The position numbers and the translations under genes were made by a program. From Anadara kagoshimensis (Eukaryota > Mollusca > Bivalvia > Arcoida > Arcidae): a DNA stretch of 64,000 nucleotides. The stretch's first letter is position 1. Each line of letters begins with the position of its first letter. Positions 46,025 through 58,500 of the stretch are shown in pieces. Location of the stretch: NCBI GenBank assembly GCA_021292105.1, contig CM037873.1:13245489-13309488 (forward strand), given 5' to 3'. Below the pieces are notes generated by a model. That model was not told the DNA's origin. It saw only the letters and a program-made list of their open reading frames with translations, and ran no database searches.

Positions 46025-46032
46025 TATAAATA
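46025..46032 (+). promoter_or_regulatory. Core promoter (TATA box) of the HSPA12-like gene
   Basis: TATAAATA, about 150 bases before a GAAGGTAAGT donor (exon end 46,174). Transcription would start near 46,055-46,060, giving a non-coding first exon. A first intron (46,175-46,572) follows, containing the GA and CT/TA microsatellites. No clear heat-shock element triplet was seen near it. Confidence 0.5.
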
Positions 46033-46227
46033 GAATATGGTTTTTCCATTACAATCACATAGCTAAGAGAAGAACCTTGTTTTCCGTTACATTTACACAG
46101 GTCGCAGTTTCATGTTTATTTCATTTTGGAAATTGAGATTACATTCAAATGTGAAGAAAACGTTTCAACTGAAGGTAAGTGTTTAATTTTAAATGCTTTG
46201 TGGTTGGATGTGTTGCTGGAATGCAGG

Positions 46228-46228
46228 A

Positions 46229-46303
<75 letters not shown>
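46228..46303. repeat. GA microsatellite in the 5' UTR intron
   Basis: (GA)n of about 37 units. A (CT)n run at 46,452-46,494, followed by (TA)n to 46,540, lies in the same intron, so GA and CT tracts can pair with each other. Confidence 0.95.
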
Positions 46304-46309
<6 letters not shown>

Positions 46310-46446
46310 TGGTGATAACGGTTAGATAAGCAAGGTGATAACGACGGGGCTTCTTTTCACTGTTTGCAGTCGGGGATGGGTAAAGTTATGTTCAGAACCG
46401 GTTGATCATGATATCGCGCGATCGAACCGTGTGGATTAGCCATCAT

Positions 46447-46537
<91 letters not shown>

Positions 46538-46582
46538 TATGAAAGCTATATATGAAAATAAATGTTTTTCAGGTTTGGAAAC

Positions 46583-49500
46583 ATGCCACCGAGAAGTCGA
46601 ATTCCGAAGTTATTAGTAGCTGCAATTGATTTTGGTACCACTTTCTCTGGGTTTGCATACTCGTTTTCTGCTGATTACAAACAATGTCCACTTAAAATAT
46701 ATGCTAAGCGATGGAATTCAGCAGGTAATGCTAGATTTATTTCCCAGAAAACTCCAACGACGCTCCTTCTGAATCCAAACGGAGAATTTGAGGCATTTGG
46801 TTACAAAGCAGAAGAAGATTACAGTGAGCTAGCAGACGATGATCAACATCATGGCTGGTACTACTTCAAACATTTTAAAATGATGTTACATGACAATGAG
46901 GTAAGAAAAACGATAAAAAAGGAACCAGTGCTGAAATTCACCTGTATCTAACATCGGCCTATAACACCTGGCTCCAGCTCACCATCATTCCTTAGCGAAG
47001 ATTTTCCTTAACTTAAAGCTGGCAAATTTTCAAATCTTTATAATTTTGTTAATTTTTCACATATTCAGGAATTTAATTTAAGGAGCCATTTTTGAAGATC
47101 GCTTCAAGCTTAAAACATTTGTATTACATTTGTCAAAAATATTTATTAGTAGTTTCAAAAAAAGATTATCAAAATTTATTCACTTTAATTTAAGGAAAAT
47201 CTTTGCTAAGAAATGATTGTGAAACTTTGACCTAGCTCCAATGTCAAAATTATTGTTTAACTAAGACTTTCCTTGATAAAAAATGACAAATTTATAATAT
47301 TAATAATTTTGGAAATTGTAGGGATTTTTTTAATTTAAGGTGTCATTTTAAATATCACTACAAGCTTATAAAATTTAAAATTTGCAATAAGTTTCGTCAA
47401 AAATCTACATCCATAGAGTTGGCCAAAATTGTGATATTCACATAGTTGGAAAAACCATTAGAATTACAAGTTAGGGTTCGCAGAGGGGGAACACGTTAGA
47501 AGAAATGGTAGTACTAGTACCCCGTTTCAGCAATAACATGTTTTACACATAGTTTATACAAATTATTTGTAGAGTTTGAATCGCCAAACAGAGATCATGG
47601 ACGATCAGGGACACAGTCTGCCAGCCCGTGTTGTATTTGCACACTGTATAAAATATTTGAAAGACGAGCTGCATGACAGTTTAAAAACGTCCGGAAATTT
47701 GGTCAAGAAAGAAGAAATCCAATGGGTTCTTACAGTTCCAGCAATCTGGAGTGATGCTGCAAAACAGTTTATGCGAGAAGCCGCGGTGGAGGTAAATTGC
47801 TTACATTGCTAAGACAAAACATCCTACTCACATACAACACATGCTCAAATCTTATATCATCCATCATCCCTTATAGATTTACAGTGTAGATACTGAGACA
47901 GAAAAAAAAATAAATTAACAATTAATATGTAATAAACTGATTATAAAACTCCCAACTAAGACCTTGGACGAGTACTGGGTATATCGACTCCAATAAAGGT
48001 GACAAATAATATATGGTACCCATGGTGTGATGTTAGTTCCTAATTTATGGTACCCAGTGGTTTGATGTTGGTTTATAAACAATGGTACTGAGTGATGTGG
48101 TGTGGGTACTTAAATAATACGACCAGGTGGTGCAGTGTAAGTGCGGTTGAAAAATGTTTGATGGATCTATACATATAGTATTGTAAACTTCATATCTAGT
48201 TTCATTGGAGTTGCCAATCTAGTCAATTACATTGAAATATGCAAGTAGACAATAATTTTTTTAACATAATTTAACTTGAATTTCTAAAATAAATCCCCCG
48301 TGTATGAAAACTATAATAATTACTTCTTTGTTTTTGTTTTGTAGGCTGGTATACCTGATAATCAACTCTTATTGGCTTTAGAGCCTGAAGCTGCCTCGAT
48401 TTATGCTAAAGAAATATTGGTAGAGAAAAACGAATGTGATGAAAATGGCATAGGGTTATCTCCTTACTCTCCAGGAACTAAGTTTATGGTGCTGGATCTC
48501 GGAGGTAAATTAAAAAATAAATAAATAAAATTCTGTTGTTTAAACTAAAATTGACAATATCAGACTTTCAGTGACCACTTGAGATAAATTTTACTGTAAA
48601 TTAATTAACAGGACCCATTTGAGATTGGCGTAGATTTAAACGTAAAGGGGCTTTCTTGAGATCGACTTACTTCAAACTTAAAGTGACACTTTAAACGTAT
48701 TCAATTTTAAACTTACAGGGAACACTTGATATTGACGTAACTTTGAACTGTCTGGGACCGTCCGAGATTGACTTTAAACTCTTAGGGGCTACAATACATT
48801 TAAATAACCATAAACCTAAAAGCCACTTTAGATTCGCGTCACATTACTAAGTTTGAACTTATAGTGACTTACTTTTAAATTTGAAAGTAACATAGCTTTG
48901 AATATATAGGGACCACTTTAAACTGGGTTAACCTTAAACTTACAGGGTCAGCTAGAGAATGATTAAACTTAAAAATAAAAAGGACCACTTGATATTGGCG
49001 TCAATTTCAGTTTTGGGGAGCATCTAATATTGACTAAATTTTTAACTTACAAGGACCACTTGTGATTGACACAACTATAAACATGCAGGGTCCACTTGAG
49101 ATTGACTTAACTCCAAACTTAACCGTTTAAGACTGACTTAAACTTCAAAATTAAAAGCACTATTTAAGACTGATTAGCTTCAAACGTAAAGGAAAATTTT
49201 TGAGACTGACTTCAATGTCACACTTTTTCAATGTTTGGCTTTATTAAAGTCAGGTAAAGGCGGATAATTGTTAATATCTGAGAGGGCATTGAATTTTGTA
49301 AAACATTTTAGAAAATGATAAAATGTAAACGATTCATTTGAACAAAATGCTCCTGGAAATAGCCAGGACAACCAAGATTAAAATATTGGTAGCTGTTATA
49401 TTTAACAATTTTCTGTTTTTATTTTTTTCAGGAGGTACAGTTGATGTAACTGTGAGGGAAGTGTTGCAGGACAGAACTCTTAAAGAACTTACCAACGCTA

Positions 49501-50489
49501 GTGGTGGAAATTGGGGAGGGTTACGGGTAAATGAAGAAATCTTCAAATTTATCAGGAGTGTATTTGGAGATAGTGTGGTAGATGAATTTCTAAAGAATCA
49601 CAAATCTTGTAGTTTAGATTTGGAGCGAGATATTGAGACAAAGAAACGGTCATTGGAACTCGATAGAAATGACCGTCTTATTCTCAAATGTCCAACTACC
49701 TTAATGGACGAGTTTGAAAACCTGCATGGAACAAAATCTGATAACACTCTATCCTATAACTGCCAGTGCACCGGGCATGTGGACTTTAGAAAGGACAGGC
49801 TGCGAATCAACAAGGAAGCTGTTGCAGAATTTTTTAAACCTTCTGTTGAGGGAATTGTCACTCATATTCGCAACATCCTAACAAAACCTGAAACGGATGA
49901 AGTGAAAGACATAATTTTAGTTGGAGGGTTTTCAGAATGTTTTGTTATTCGAGAAGGCGTGAAAAAAGCGCTTCCCCATATGCGTATTGTTGTGCCGGAC
50001 GATGCTGGATTAGCTGTTCTAAAAGGGGCAGTATTATATGGACATAATCCGGAAGTAGTAAGTGCGCGTGTCTCGAAGTTTACTTACGGTACTTCCGTTC
50101 ATAGATATTTCATGAAAGGACATGATCCGCAATCGAAACATGTCCTGTATGAAGACACCCCTTATTGTAAAGACGTTTTTGATATATACGCTGAAGCAGG
50201 GCAGACATTTAGTGTTGGACAAACTGTAGAAACAGAAGTCTTCCCCTTAACTCCTGAAATGACAAAAATGTCCATTCTTCTGTATAGATGTGATAATAAG
50301 AGTCCGCAGTATGTTACCGAAGAAAACTGTAGAAGAATAGGTAAAATGTTGGTTGATATGCCCGATACAACAGGCGGTCTGGAGAGAAAGGTTGTCGTGA
50401 CAATGACATATGGTGACACCGAGCTGCTGTTTGAGGGTGTAGATGGCAATACTGGTAAAAAGGTGTTAGTCTGCCTAGATTTGCTTTGA
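46583..50489 (+). CDS. HSPA12-like chaperone (HSP70 superfamily), intact
   Basis: Four coding exons: 46,583-46,900, 47,573-47,791, 48,345-48,504 and 49,432-50,489. All have GT-AG introns with phases 0, 0 and 1, giving 584 residues. Residues 14-23 are the AIDFGTTFSG phosphate-1 motif. Exon 3/4 joins to give LDLGGGTVDVTV, the phosphate-2 motif. VGGFSE further on is the adenosine-site motif. WVLTVPAIWSDAAKQFMREA is typical of the actin-like ATPase fold. The long substrate-binding domain of canonical HSP70 and the EEVD end are absent, as in HSPA12 proteins. Expected to be a cytosolic ATP-binding protein; its client is unknown. An AATAAA signal lies 70 bases after the stop. A damaged second copy is at 4,154-6,283. 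Confidence 0.92.
46965..47415. mobile_element. MITE 2 copies in intron 1 of the HSPA12-like coding region
   Basis: A full-length relative runs from CTGGCTCCAGCTCACCATCA to a TTGTGAAACTTTGACCT end near 47,235. A partial second copy follows to about 47,415. Shared body words include CCATTTTTGAAGATCGCTTC and TTTAATTTAAGGAAAATCTT. The ends are degenerate inverted repeats. Confidence 0.65.
48560..49215. repeat. Degenerate minisatellite in HSPA12-like intron 3, intact copy
   Basis: About 50-bp units contain GGACCACTTGAGATTGAC and AAACTTAAA-type spacers. Partner of 5,380-6,080. Confidence 0.7.
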
Positions 50490-50558
50490 AAAGGGTTGTT
50501 GTTGTTTGATATTATTGTAAAATATTGTTTATTGATTGAATCCTGTTTTATTTATTCG

Positions 50559-50564
50559 AATAAA
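50559..50564 (+). terminator. Polyadenylation signal of the HSPA12-like gene
   Basis: AATAAA 70 bases after the TGA stop, preceded by T-rich sequence. Confidence 0.6.
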
Positions 50565-50569
50565 ATCTT

Positions 50570-51600
50570 CAAAGAAACATTAGACATTTGAGTTATATCA
50601 AGACGATTGTTGACTTACCACAAGGTCTAGCTACATAAGAGAGATAACCCTGTTGACTTGAGAAAAATATACAATATGGAGATAGTGGCAAACAACATTG
50701 ACCTGTCCGCTTGACCTTTAAGATATTTTTAATGTCCAGTACATTTATGTAAAAGGAACACAGGTATTAATTTTATTTATATCACTCGAAACATGAATTG
50801 ATTATTCAATAGCGAATTCTTGTACTACCCGTTTAATAGGTGAACCAACGTATGTGGAAATTCCTCATGAAAGGTCAAACGCACAGTTAACAATAAAAAT
50901 AAAAATAATATTAAAACAACTACACACCAACCCGAGTCCACATTTAAATCTCAAAGCAAAGTAAAAACTTAGAAATTGTCAAGTGAAGTTCAACACGTGG
51001 AATCCAACCAGGTATTGAAGTTTAGCTGGATGCTCCGGATGGTTAAGCGCCCCCACTTTAGATAACATCACTTGTAAAATTGACTCGGAATGAAAGGAAC
51101 ATTGAACTAAAGGACGCCAAATATATCCAGGATAACTTTGGATAGAGAGACATCATACTTATAAATAAATATGAAGGGTCAGATTCTCCAGGGCACATGC
51201 TACATACAGTGATATTTAGGCACGATAGAGACATTCACTGGTTATAAGCTCTCGAATTTTTTGTCAACGACTAATAGTAGGATTCAATAACATACATACA
51301 TAAAATCATTTATTTTCCCGGTGTCCAATTTTGGCGTTTTTAGAACAAAATACATGGAAACGAGTGTTTTGTTATTGTTTTACACATATACTTGTTCCTT
51401 GTGGATGAAGCCAGATTATCAGTTAAATTACGAATTCCAAGGTAAACAAGGTGATGATAAGTTTGAAGACTTGACCAACCCATAACATAATTTGAAAAAA
51501 AACGTAAATCTATTTACGACCCTGTTGGTTTTGCATCACTTTAATAACTGTACATGTGTGAATGTGTGATGACAAATGTCACATTTATCAGAACTTTTGT
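50570..51600. other. Non-coding 3' flank
   Basis: Mirrors 2,980-4,020. Contains the AGGTCA-repeat motif on the minus strand at 50,689-50,720. No gene. Confidence 0.45.
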
Positions 51601-51664
51601 TTTAACACCTACAAGACGAAATCCCATTCTCACCAGTGTAACGAGTTACACTATGATCAACAGC

Positions 51665-51910
51665 CAGGTGCCCGGAAGATTTCCAGATTGCAACCATTAC
51701 ACGTCTTTGTGAATTAAATCGAGAAAGAGATTTACCAATAACAGATAAAAATAATTTTGTGTATTGGAATAGATTTTGTGCTCTGTGTCATAACGACGAT
51801 GTTTTCTTGCCATGTGAAATAAAGGTCAATGTCAAGTTTTGCAGAATTCCGCAAGACCGATTGTTAGTTTTTGCAACAAATCAATTTTTTTTATATTTTT
51901 GCACATAATT
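51665..51910 (+). pseudogene. Exon remnant of a cysteine-rich receptor-type ectodomain, right copy
   Basis: Reads ARCPEDFQIATITRLCELNR and then NNFVYWNRFCALCHNDDVFL, CEIKVNVKFC and a stop. It is the same exon as 2,347-2,660 with some different residues and without the tandem triplication. The cysteine pattern is kept in both. No adjoining exons were found, so I treat it as a stranded exon. Confidence 0.45.
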
Positions 51911-52830
51911 TTATCAGACAATTGTCCAATTTTGTTCAGTCCACCTCAAAATAAATCATCTCCAAGATCATGTACAAAGTTAAGTGTCAGTAACATCCAT
52001 ATAAGATATACAGACTATTTAAATCTAGTTGGCATATGTACCTAGGATTGTAGAGAGGTATTCAAAAAACTATTTCTGTTTACACTTAAACATAAATACC
52101 AGAAAGTTCAATTTCGGTATGTTAACCCCTAAAAATATCCGGTAAAGAAGTGGAAAATGAATCGGCTGTATTTAACTTTGATACTCACACAGGAAATGTT
52201 TATCTTGAAGGCTACGGAAACCTTTCTAATGACAACAAAGCAAGTAAACACAAAATTAATCTACTGCTGTAATCTTATGTGTTCTGGAGGGGTTAGCTAG
52301 CTTTACCTGTCACGTTATGTTAGTTTAACTAGCTACAGCCAGTTACACTTATAGCCTATCGAAATACATGCGTCCGTGCGTAAACTAATAACTTCTCTAA
52401 ATTCTAACTGAGCCTATTTAATCTCAGAATAATGTCTCTGTTTTTAAAATTATCATGGGTATGTATAATTGACGTCTTATAGTTTTTACACGACGCGATT
52501 GTAGCTACTAGCTAAGCAGGAGACACTTACCCTTCCGGAACACTTGATCTAATTTCCCTGATGTTAGTTCAAATGCTTAACCTAATTTTCCATTTTCAAA
52601 GTTTTTATTTTTACTTTGCAATTCTGATTTGAATATGGAGTGTTAAATTTTGGTTTAGATTGAAAACATATTGATAGATTTTGTCCATATTAAGTACATT
52701 AAAAAAGATGCATATTGACGAATCACATATATTTAATTGGTTTTTATCATTTGTTCGTTATAAATCAATTTGAACCAAGGATGCGTTGGTAAAGGTCGCT
52801 AGGTACAAAACAGTAAATATGGTAAGTTAA
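51911..52830. other. Non-coding right-arm stretch
   Basis: Mirrors about 1,450-2,340. No gene. Confidence 0.45.
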
Positions 52831-53130
52831 TTTGAACTTACCTGAATGTTTTTCATTTAGTTCTGCATACAATTGAGTCCCGTTTAAGTGTAGAAGTGTG
52901 GAAATTTTGCCTATGCATTGCACTGATGGCATCACACTTGCATGGTTCTTTATCGTGACATTTAAAGTTCCCATCTGAAAGAACCGTGACTTTCATTTCG
53001 TAATTCCGAGTGCTTGGCGAGAGAACAATCACTACACACTTTCAAGTCTTTGGTCAGACACGGTCGGGGTTTAAACGAGCTTCCACTTACGGAGTGAGGT
53101 CTCTAGCAACTGGACTACCCCTTAATTATG
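52831..53130 (-). mobile_element. tRNA-derived SINE, type B, right-arm copy
   Basis: Inverted partner of 1,170-1,480. Its GCCAAGCACT-type segment reads TCGCCAAGCACTCGGAATTA on the minus strand. The open frame 52,765-52,974 (minus) is SINE sequence. Confidence 0.65.
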
Positions 53131-53770
53131 AGGAATTGTATTCCGTCTAGTGCTGTATTAAAGCTGGTATAATATGTAATAAGATTTAAATAACTGTCAG
53201 TTCGTTATTCTATTTTTCAATTGTTCACTTTGGTCAGGAAAATGGAAATTTCACAAAATGGTCATTCGCAGACCAGACATATGAATTAATTCCAACTAAA
53301 GCGTGGTCGACTTACTAATACTTTTTTTAAAAGTCGTTTAAATTTAAACGAGTTATTTCTCTTTCTCCAAAATATTGAAGTGCTCAATGATATTTATCAT
53401 TTCACTAATATGAGGCGGACAGTGCTTGGATGGTGGAGGAAACTGGAGTTCACAAAGAATAGTACTTACTAGCAACACACCAATTAATAAACTATCCAAG
53501 TGAGCTTCAAACCTACGTGGTTAAGACTATGATCTGTATGCCACCTCTTATAGCCACTCAAAAGGTCCGTGGAATGAATGGTAGGGAATGGATAAGAATA
53601 ACAAAAATATCAATGTGTAGCAAACAAGAAATTTGATTCATGTTCCACAGATTCCTAAAATTAAAAGTAGGTTGTTCGGACACCTACGCCTGTATGACAC
53701 TTCTCAGGGTTTTTCACTTATCCACTGAAGGGGTTTAATTTTTTATTTTAATTTGAAAACATGAACCAAA
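53131..53770. other. Non-coding right-arm stretch
   Basis: Mirrors 500-1,160. No gene called. Confidence 0.4.
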
Positions 53771-53775
53771 CACAA

Positions 53776-54172
53776 CCGTAGGCCGCGGTTGCCTAATGGA
53801 TAAGATGTCTGTCTACAAATTACGGGTCTCTCGACGCTGTGAGTTCGAGTCCCACACAGACCACATGTTGGGAAGTGAATTATTCTTGCCGTTGGTCTTT
53901 ACTGGTTCACCCGGTGTCAGTATAATGCTAATGGGGGAGTTTTAGTGGTACCCATGTCTGTGGCGTACTGACTAGGTGAGCTAGCACCTTTAAGTCGTTC
54001 TGAGTGTGCGCTTGTACAAAGCAGGCCATACAAAACACCCGCACTTCACATACATACATGAACATGTTCATAGATTATAATCCATTTATCAATAAAAATA
54101 GTTGTCGTCGTGAATAGCTGATACATTGCTGATGCGGCGTTAAGCAACATTTAACCAACCAACTAATCACAA
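53776..54172 (+). mobile_element. tRNA-derived SINE, type A, right-arm copy
   Basis: The head GGTTGCCTAATGGATAAGAT and B-box GTGAGTTCGAGTCCCACA are intact. The body runs through GGTGTCAGTATAATGCTAAT. The tail has GCGGCGTTAAGCAACATTTA and a CCAACCAAC end. Inverted partner of 119-500. Confidence 0.75.
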
Positions 54173-54404
54173 ACATGTACAAAATGGAGCCCGTGTGGAC
54201 TTGCATATATAATCAATATTGACCTGTCCGTTTGACCTTTATTTAAAATGACTATGATGGACCAGTAGATTTATGTATTGGTAACTCAGGTGTTTTTGTC
54301 GTTTTCATCGATAGTACATGTTTTGTTTTATGCAGTAACTGCGCATCCTTGTATATCAATAGTTATAATTAAAGGTCAAGCGGACAGGTCAATGTTGTTT
54401 GTCT

Positions 54405-54840
54405 TTACAGATATTTGATTGATTTCAAACTCTCGTGACTTGCGAAAATAATGCTTCATCAGCTTACTAGAGTATACAAGAGACTTTATTTTTATTTAAT
54501 TTGTGTTGTTATTTTTATTATCAATAATCACGAACTCACGTATGCGCATATAATTGTTCAAGTTGCATAAGTCCAAGATGAGAAGTCAGTATAAGACACT
54601 GTCTAGTTATATAATTAGCTGCTAATCAAATTAATTAATGTTTTGATGTCCCATGTTTTAATCTCACGGTGAAAATTACATCTACTTTTTTAACATTGCG
54701 TTATCATGATAACATAGTACTGTTTTTGACGGAGAAAGAAATAATTTCACAGGGAATTATGACATTGTCAAATTGACTTTCCTTAAAGACTGTAATATGA
54801 CAAGATTAAAACGAAAACTACATTTTTCTTAGGGTTTTTG
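54405..54840. other. Intergenic, no gene seen
   Basis: First unpaired sequence outside the right arm. AT-rich. Confidence 0.4.
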
Positions 54841-54844
54841 TCCT

Positions 54845-55060
54845 AGTCAGGAATATTTCACTTATATCGAGACGTCAAGAGCTAAAGGTGAAATGTGCTT
54901 AGGGCAATGTAGAGTTAGGGTTCTTCAATTTGCCACGCCCGCCATGACACGGGGTATCAGTTTTTAAGGTCTCGTACGAAGGATCCCGTTAACTTTTATT
55001 TCTAAATGCAGAGTGTGCTTAGCGAAGAACAGTCACTGGTCAGACCCGACCGGGTTGTTA
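54845..55060 (-). mobile_element. tRNA-derived SINE, type B, 5'-truncated
   Basis: The minus strand holds the body (GACTGTTCTTCGCTAAGCAC) and the tail with GACGTCTCGATATAAGTGAA. The tRNA-like head is largely lost. Confidence 0.65.
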
Positions 55061-55179
55061 CAGAGAGGGTTATCGTATACGTATGGGTTAACAATTAAAA
55101 TTCATTTTTAAGCTTAAGTTCAACTTCAGCCTTCCCGAAATATTTAGTGATAAGAACAACCCTTTCCAAACATGCACAA

Positions 55180-55199
55180 CACTCTCTCTCTCTCTTTCT

Positions 55200-55245
<46 letters not shown>
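55180..55245. repeat. CT then CA microsatellite
   Basis: (CT)n followed by (CA)n upstream of the membrane-protein gene. Confidence 0.95.
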
Positions 55246-55578
55246 TTTATGCTATTTTGTTCACACTTCTCGGATGACTGTAATATTCCTAGATATCTGT
55301 CCATATCCATGAAATACGTTAACTTAGGTGAAATATAACATACCTGTAAACAAAAATACTTTAAGTAATACACATGTAGGATTAAAATATTATATTAATA
55401 CACTCGTATTATAAGATCGAAGTGTTTAAATGCGTTTTATGTTTGTGTGTTAAAACCTGGTTGATCGCATGAGAAATAATTCACTCTATGGTGCTAAACG
55501 GTGCATGTTTAGCCTTACATTGTATGTACATATTCACACATACAAAATCAATGTAAACAATAAGAAAGATCTCCGGGT

Positions 55579-58500
55579 ATGGGCAAGATGATGGATAATT
55601 TTGTAATTATTTTACTTTATTTTATTCTCACTTTTCTTCATAACGGTAAGTTTATAACAAGCTTAAAATTGTAGATAAGTTTTTCAATTGATTAAAAAAA
55701 AGTTTGTCAATAGATTTTTTTTTAAATTTCAGTTACTAGTATGTTTCTATGTGACAGGTAAATTTAATCACGCTCAGTAGTAGAGCCCCATGATTTACAT
55801 TTTTTTAATTAAAAAAATGGAAAACAGGAAAGCTATGACTACAATACTTTTGTATGGGTAAAATTACGGATACACAAGAAGTAGTCATTGTTTGTATGTA
55901 TTATATTGGCAAACAACAATGACTTGTCCGCTTGACCTTTCATTAGGAATATTCATACATGTATTTTAATTAATTAATCACGTCTACAACCAGTTTTAGG
56001 AAGTGTTTTATATAGAATGTTGTACAGGAGAAAATATTTTAGTTTTGTATAATTTAAAGTTGTTTGCATATACTGGGTTAATGCTGAATGACAAATTAAT
56101 AACTTTTGAATATAAATTCACATAATAAACAAACAAATGTGTTGTTCAGTTGCCAATTACTAAATGTTGACTCGGTGATATTAAAACATTTCACTTTGCT
56201 TTTTAAAATATGCTTTGGACATGTATGACTTTTGTGATTGTGAATTTGACATGGACCGGTATGTTTGGTTTTGACTTTTGGGATTGTGAATTTGACATGG
56301 ACAGGTATGTTTGTGTATGACTTTTGTGATTGTGAATTTGACATGGACCGATATGTTTGTGTTTGACTTTTGTGATTGTGAATTTGACATGGACCGGTAT
56401 GTTTGGTTTTGATTTTTGGGATTGTGAATTTGACATGGACCGATATGTTTGTGTTTGACTTTTGTGATTGTGAATTTGACATGGACCGGTATGTTTGGTT
56501 TTGACTTTTGGGATTGTGAATTTGACATGGACCGATATGTTTGTGTTTGACTTTTGTGATTGTGAATTTGACATGGACCGGTATGTTTGGTTTTGACTTT
56601 TGGGATTGTGAATTTGACATGGACCGATATGTTTGTGTTTGACTTTTGTGATTGTGAATTTGACATGGACCGGTATGTTTGGTTTTGACTTTTGGGATTG
56701 TGAATTTGACATGGACCGATATGTTTGTGTATGACTTATGGGATTGTGAATTTGACATGGACCGATATGTTTGTGTTTGACTTATGGGATTGTGAATTTG
56801 ACATGGACCGATATGTTTGTGTTTGACTTTTGTGATTGTGAATTTGACATGGACCGGTATGTTTGGTTTTGACTTTTGGGATTGTGAATTTGACATGGAC
56901 CGATATGTTTGTGTATGACTTATGGGATTGTGAATTTGACATGGACCGGTATGTTTGTGTATGACTTTTGTGATTGTGAATTTAACATGGACCGGTATGT
57001 TTGGTTTTGACTTTTGGATTGTGAATTTGACATGGACCGATATGTTTGTGTTGACTTTTGTGATTGTGAATTTGACATGGACCGGTATGTTTGGTTTTGA
57101 CTTTTGGGATTGTGAATTTGACATGGACCGATATGTTTGTGTATGACTTATGGATTGTGAATTTGACATGGACCGGTATGTTTGTGTATGACTTTTGTGA
57201 TTGTGAATTTAACATGGACCGGTATGTTTGGTTTTGACTTTTGGGATTGTGAATTTGACATGGACCGATATGTTTGTGTTTGACTTTTGTGATTGTGAAT
57301 TTGACATGGACCGGTATGTTTGGTTTTGACTTTTGGGATTGTGAATTTGACATGGACCGATATGTTTGTGTATGACTTTTGTGATTGTGAATTTGACATG
57401 GACCGGTATGTTTGGTTTGACTTTTGGGATTGTGAATTTGACATGGACCGATATGTTTGTGTTTGACTTTTGTGATTGTGAATTTGACATGGACCGGTAT
57501 GTTTGGTTTTGACTTTTGGGATTGTGAATTTGACATGGACCGATATGTTTGTGTATGACTTATGGGATTGTGAATTTGACATGGACCGGTATGTTTGGTT
57601 TAGACTTTTGGGATTGTGAATTTGACATGGACTGATATGTTTGTGTTTGACTTTTGTGATTGTGAATTTGACATGGACCGGTATGTTTGGTTTGACTTTT
57701 GGGATTGTGAATTTGACATGGACCGATATTTGTGTATGACTTTTGTGATTGTGAATTTGACATGGACCGGTATGTTTGGTTTTGATTTTTGGGATTGTGA
57801 ATTTGACATGGACCGATATGTTTCTGTTTGACTTTTGGGATTGTGAATTTGACATGGACCGGTATGTTTGTGTTTGACTTTTGTGATTGTGAATTTGACA
57901 TGGACCGGTATGTTTGGTTTTGATTTTTGGGATTGTGAATTTGACATGGACCGATATGTTTCTGTTTGACTTTTGGGATTGTGAATTTGACATGGACAGG
58001 TATGTTTGTGTTTGACTTTTGGGATTGTGAATTTGACATGGACCGGTATGTTTGGTTTTGACTTTTGGGATTGTGAATTTGACATGGACCAATATGTTTC
58101 TGTTTGACTTTTGGGATTGTGAATTTGACATGGACTGGTATGTTTGTGTTTGACTTTTGGGATTGTGAATTTGACATGGACCGGTATGTTTGTGTTTGGC
58201 TTTTGGGAATGTGTTTTGGACATGGACCGGTATGTTTGTGTTTGACTTTTGGGATTGTGAATTTGACATGGACCGGTATGTTTATGTTTGACTTTTGGGA
58301 TTGTGTTTTGGACATGGACCGGCATGTTTGTGTTTGCCTTTTAGATTGTGATTTGAACATGGACAGGCATGTTTGTGTTTTAATTTTAGGATTGTGATTT
58401 GAACATGAATCGACATGTTTTGTTTGCCTTGGATCGTGATTTGAACATGGACAGATATGCCTGAGTTTGACTTTTGGGATTATAATTTGACTAAGGACAG

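Larger units (their letters stand above)
31850..54286 (-). repeat. Right arm of the giant inverted repeat
   Basis: Reverse-complement partner of the left arm. It keeps complete versions of genes that are truncated or stopped on the left. It lacks the 9 kb palindrome found on the left: at about 32,190-32,210 the flanks join directly. It has its own insertions, namely a LINE 3' end at 37,635-38,846, longer TA and C runs near 39,245-39,400, and the block 40,611-48,253. Confidence 0.9.
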
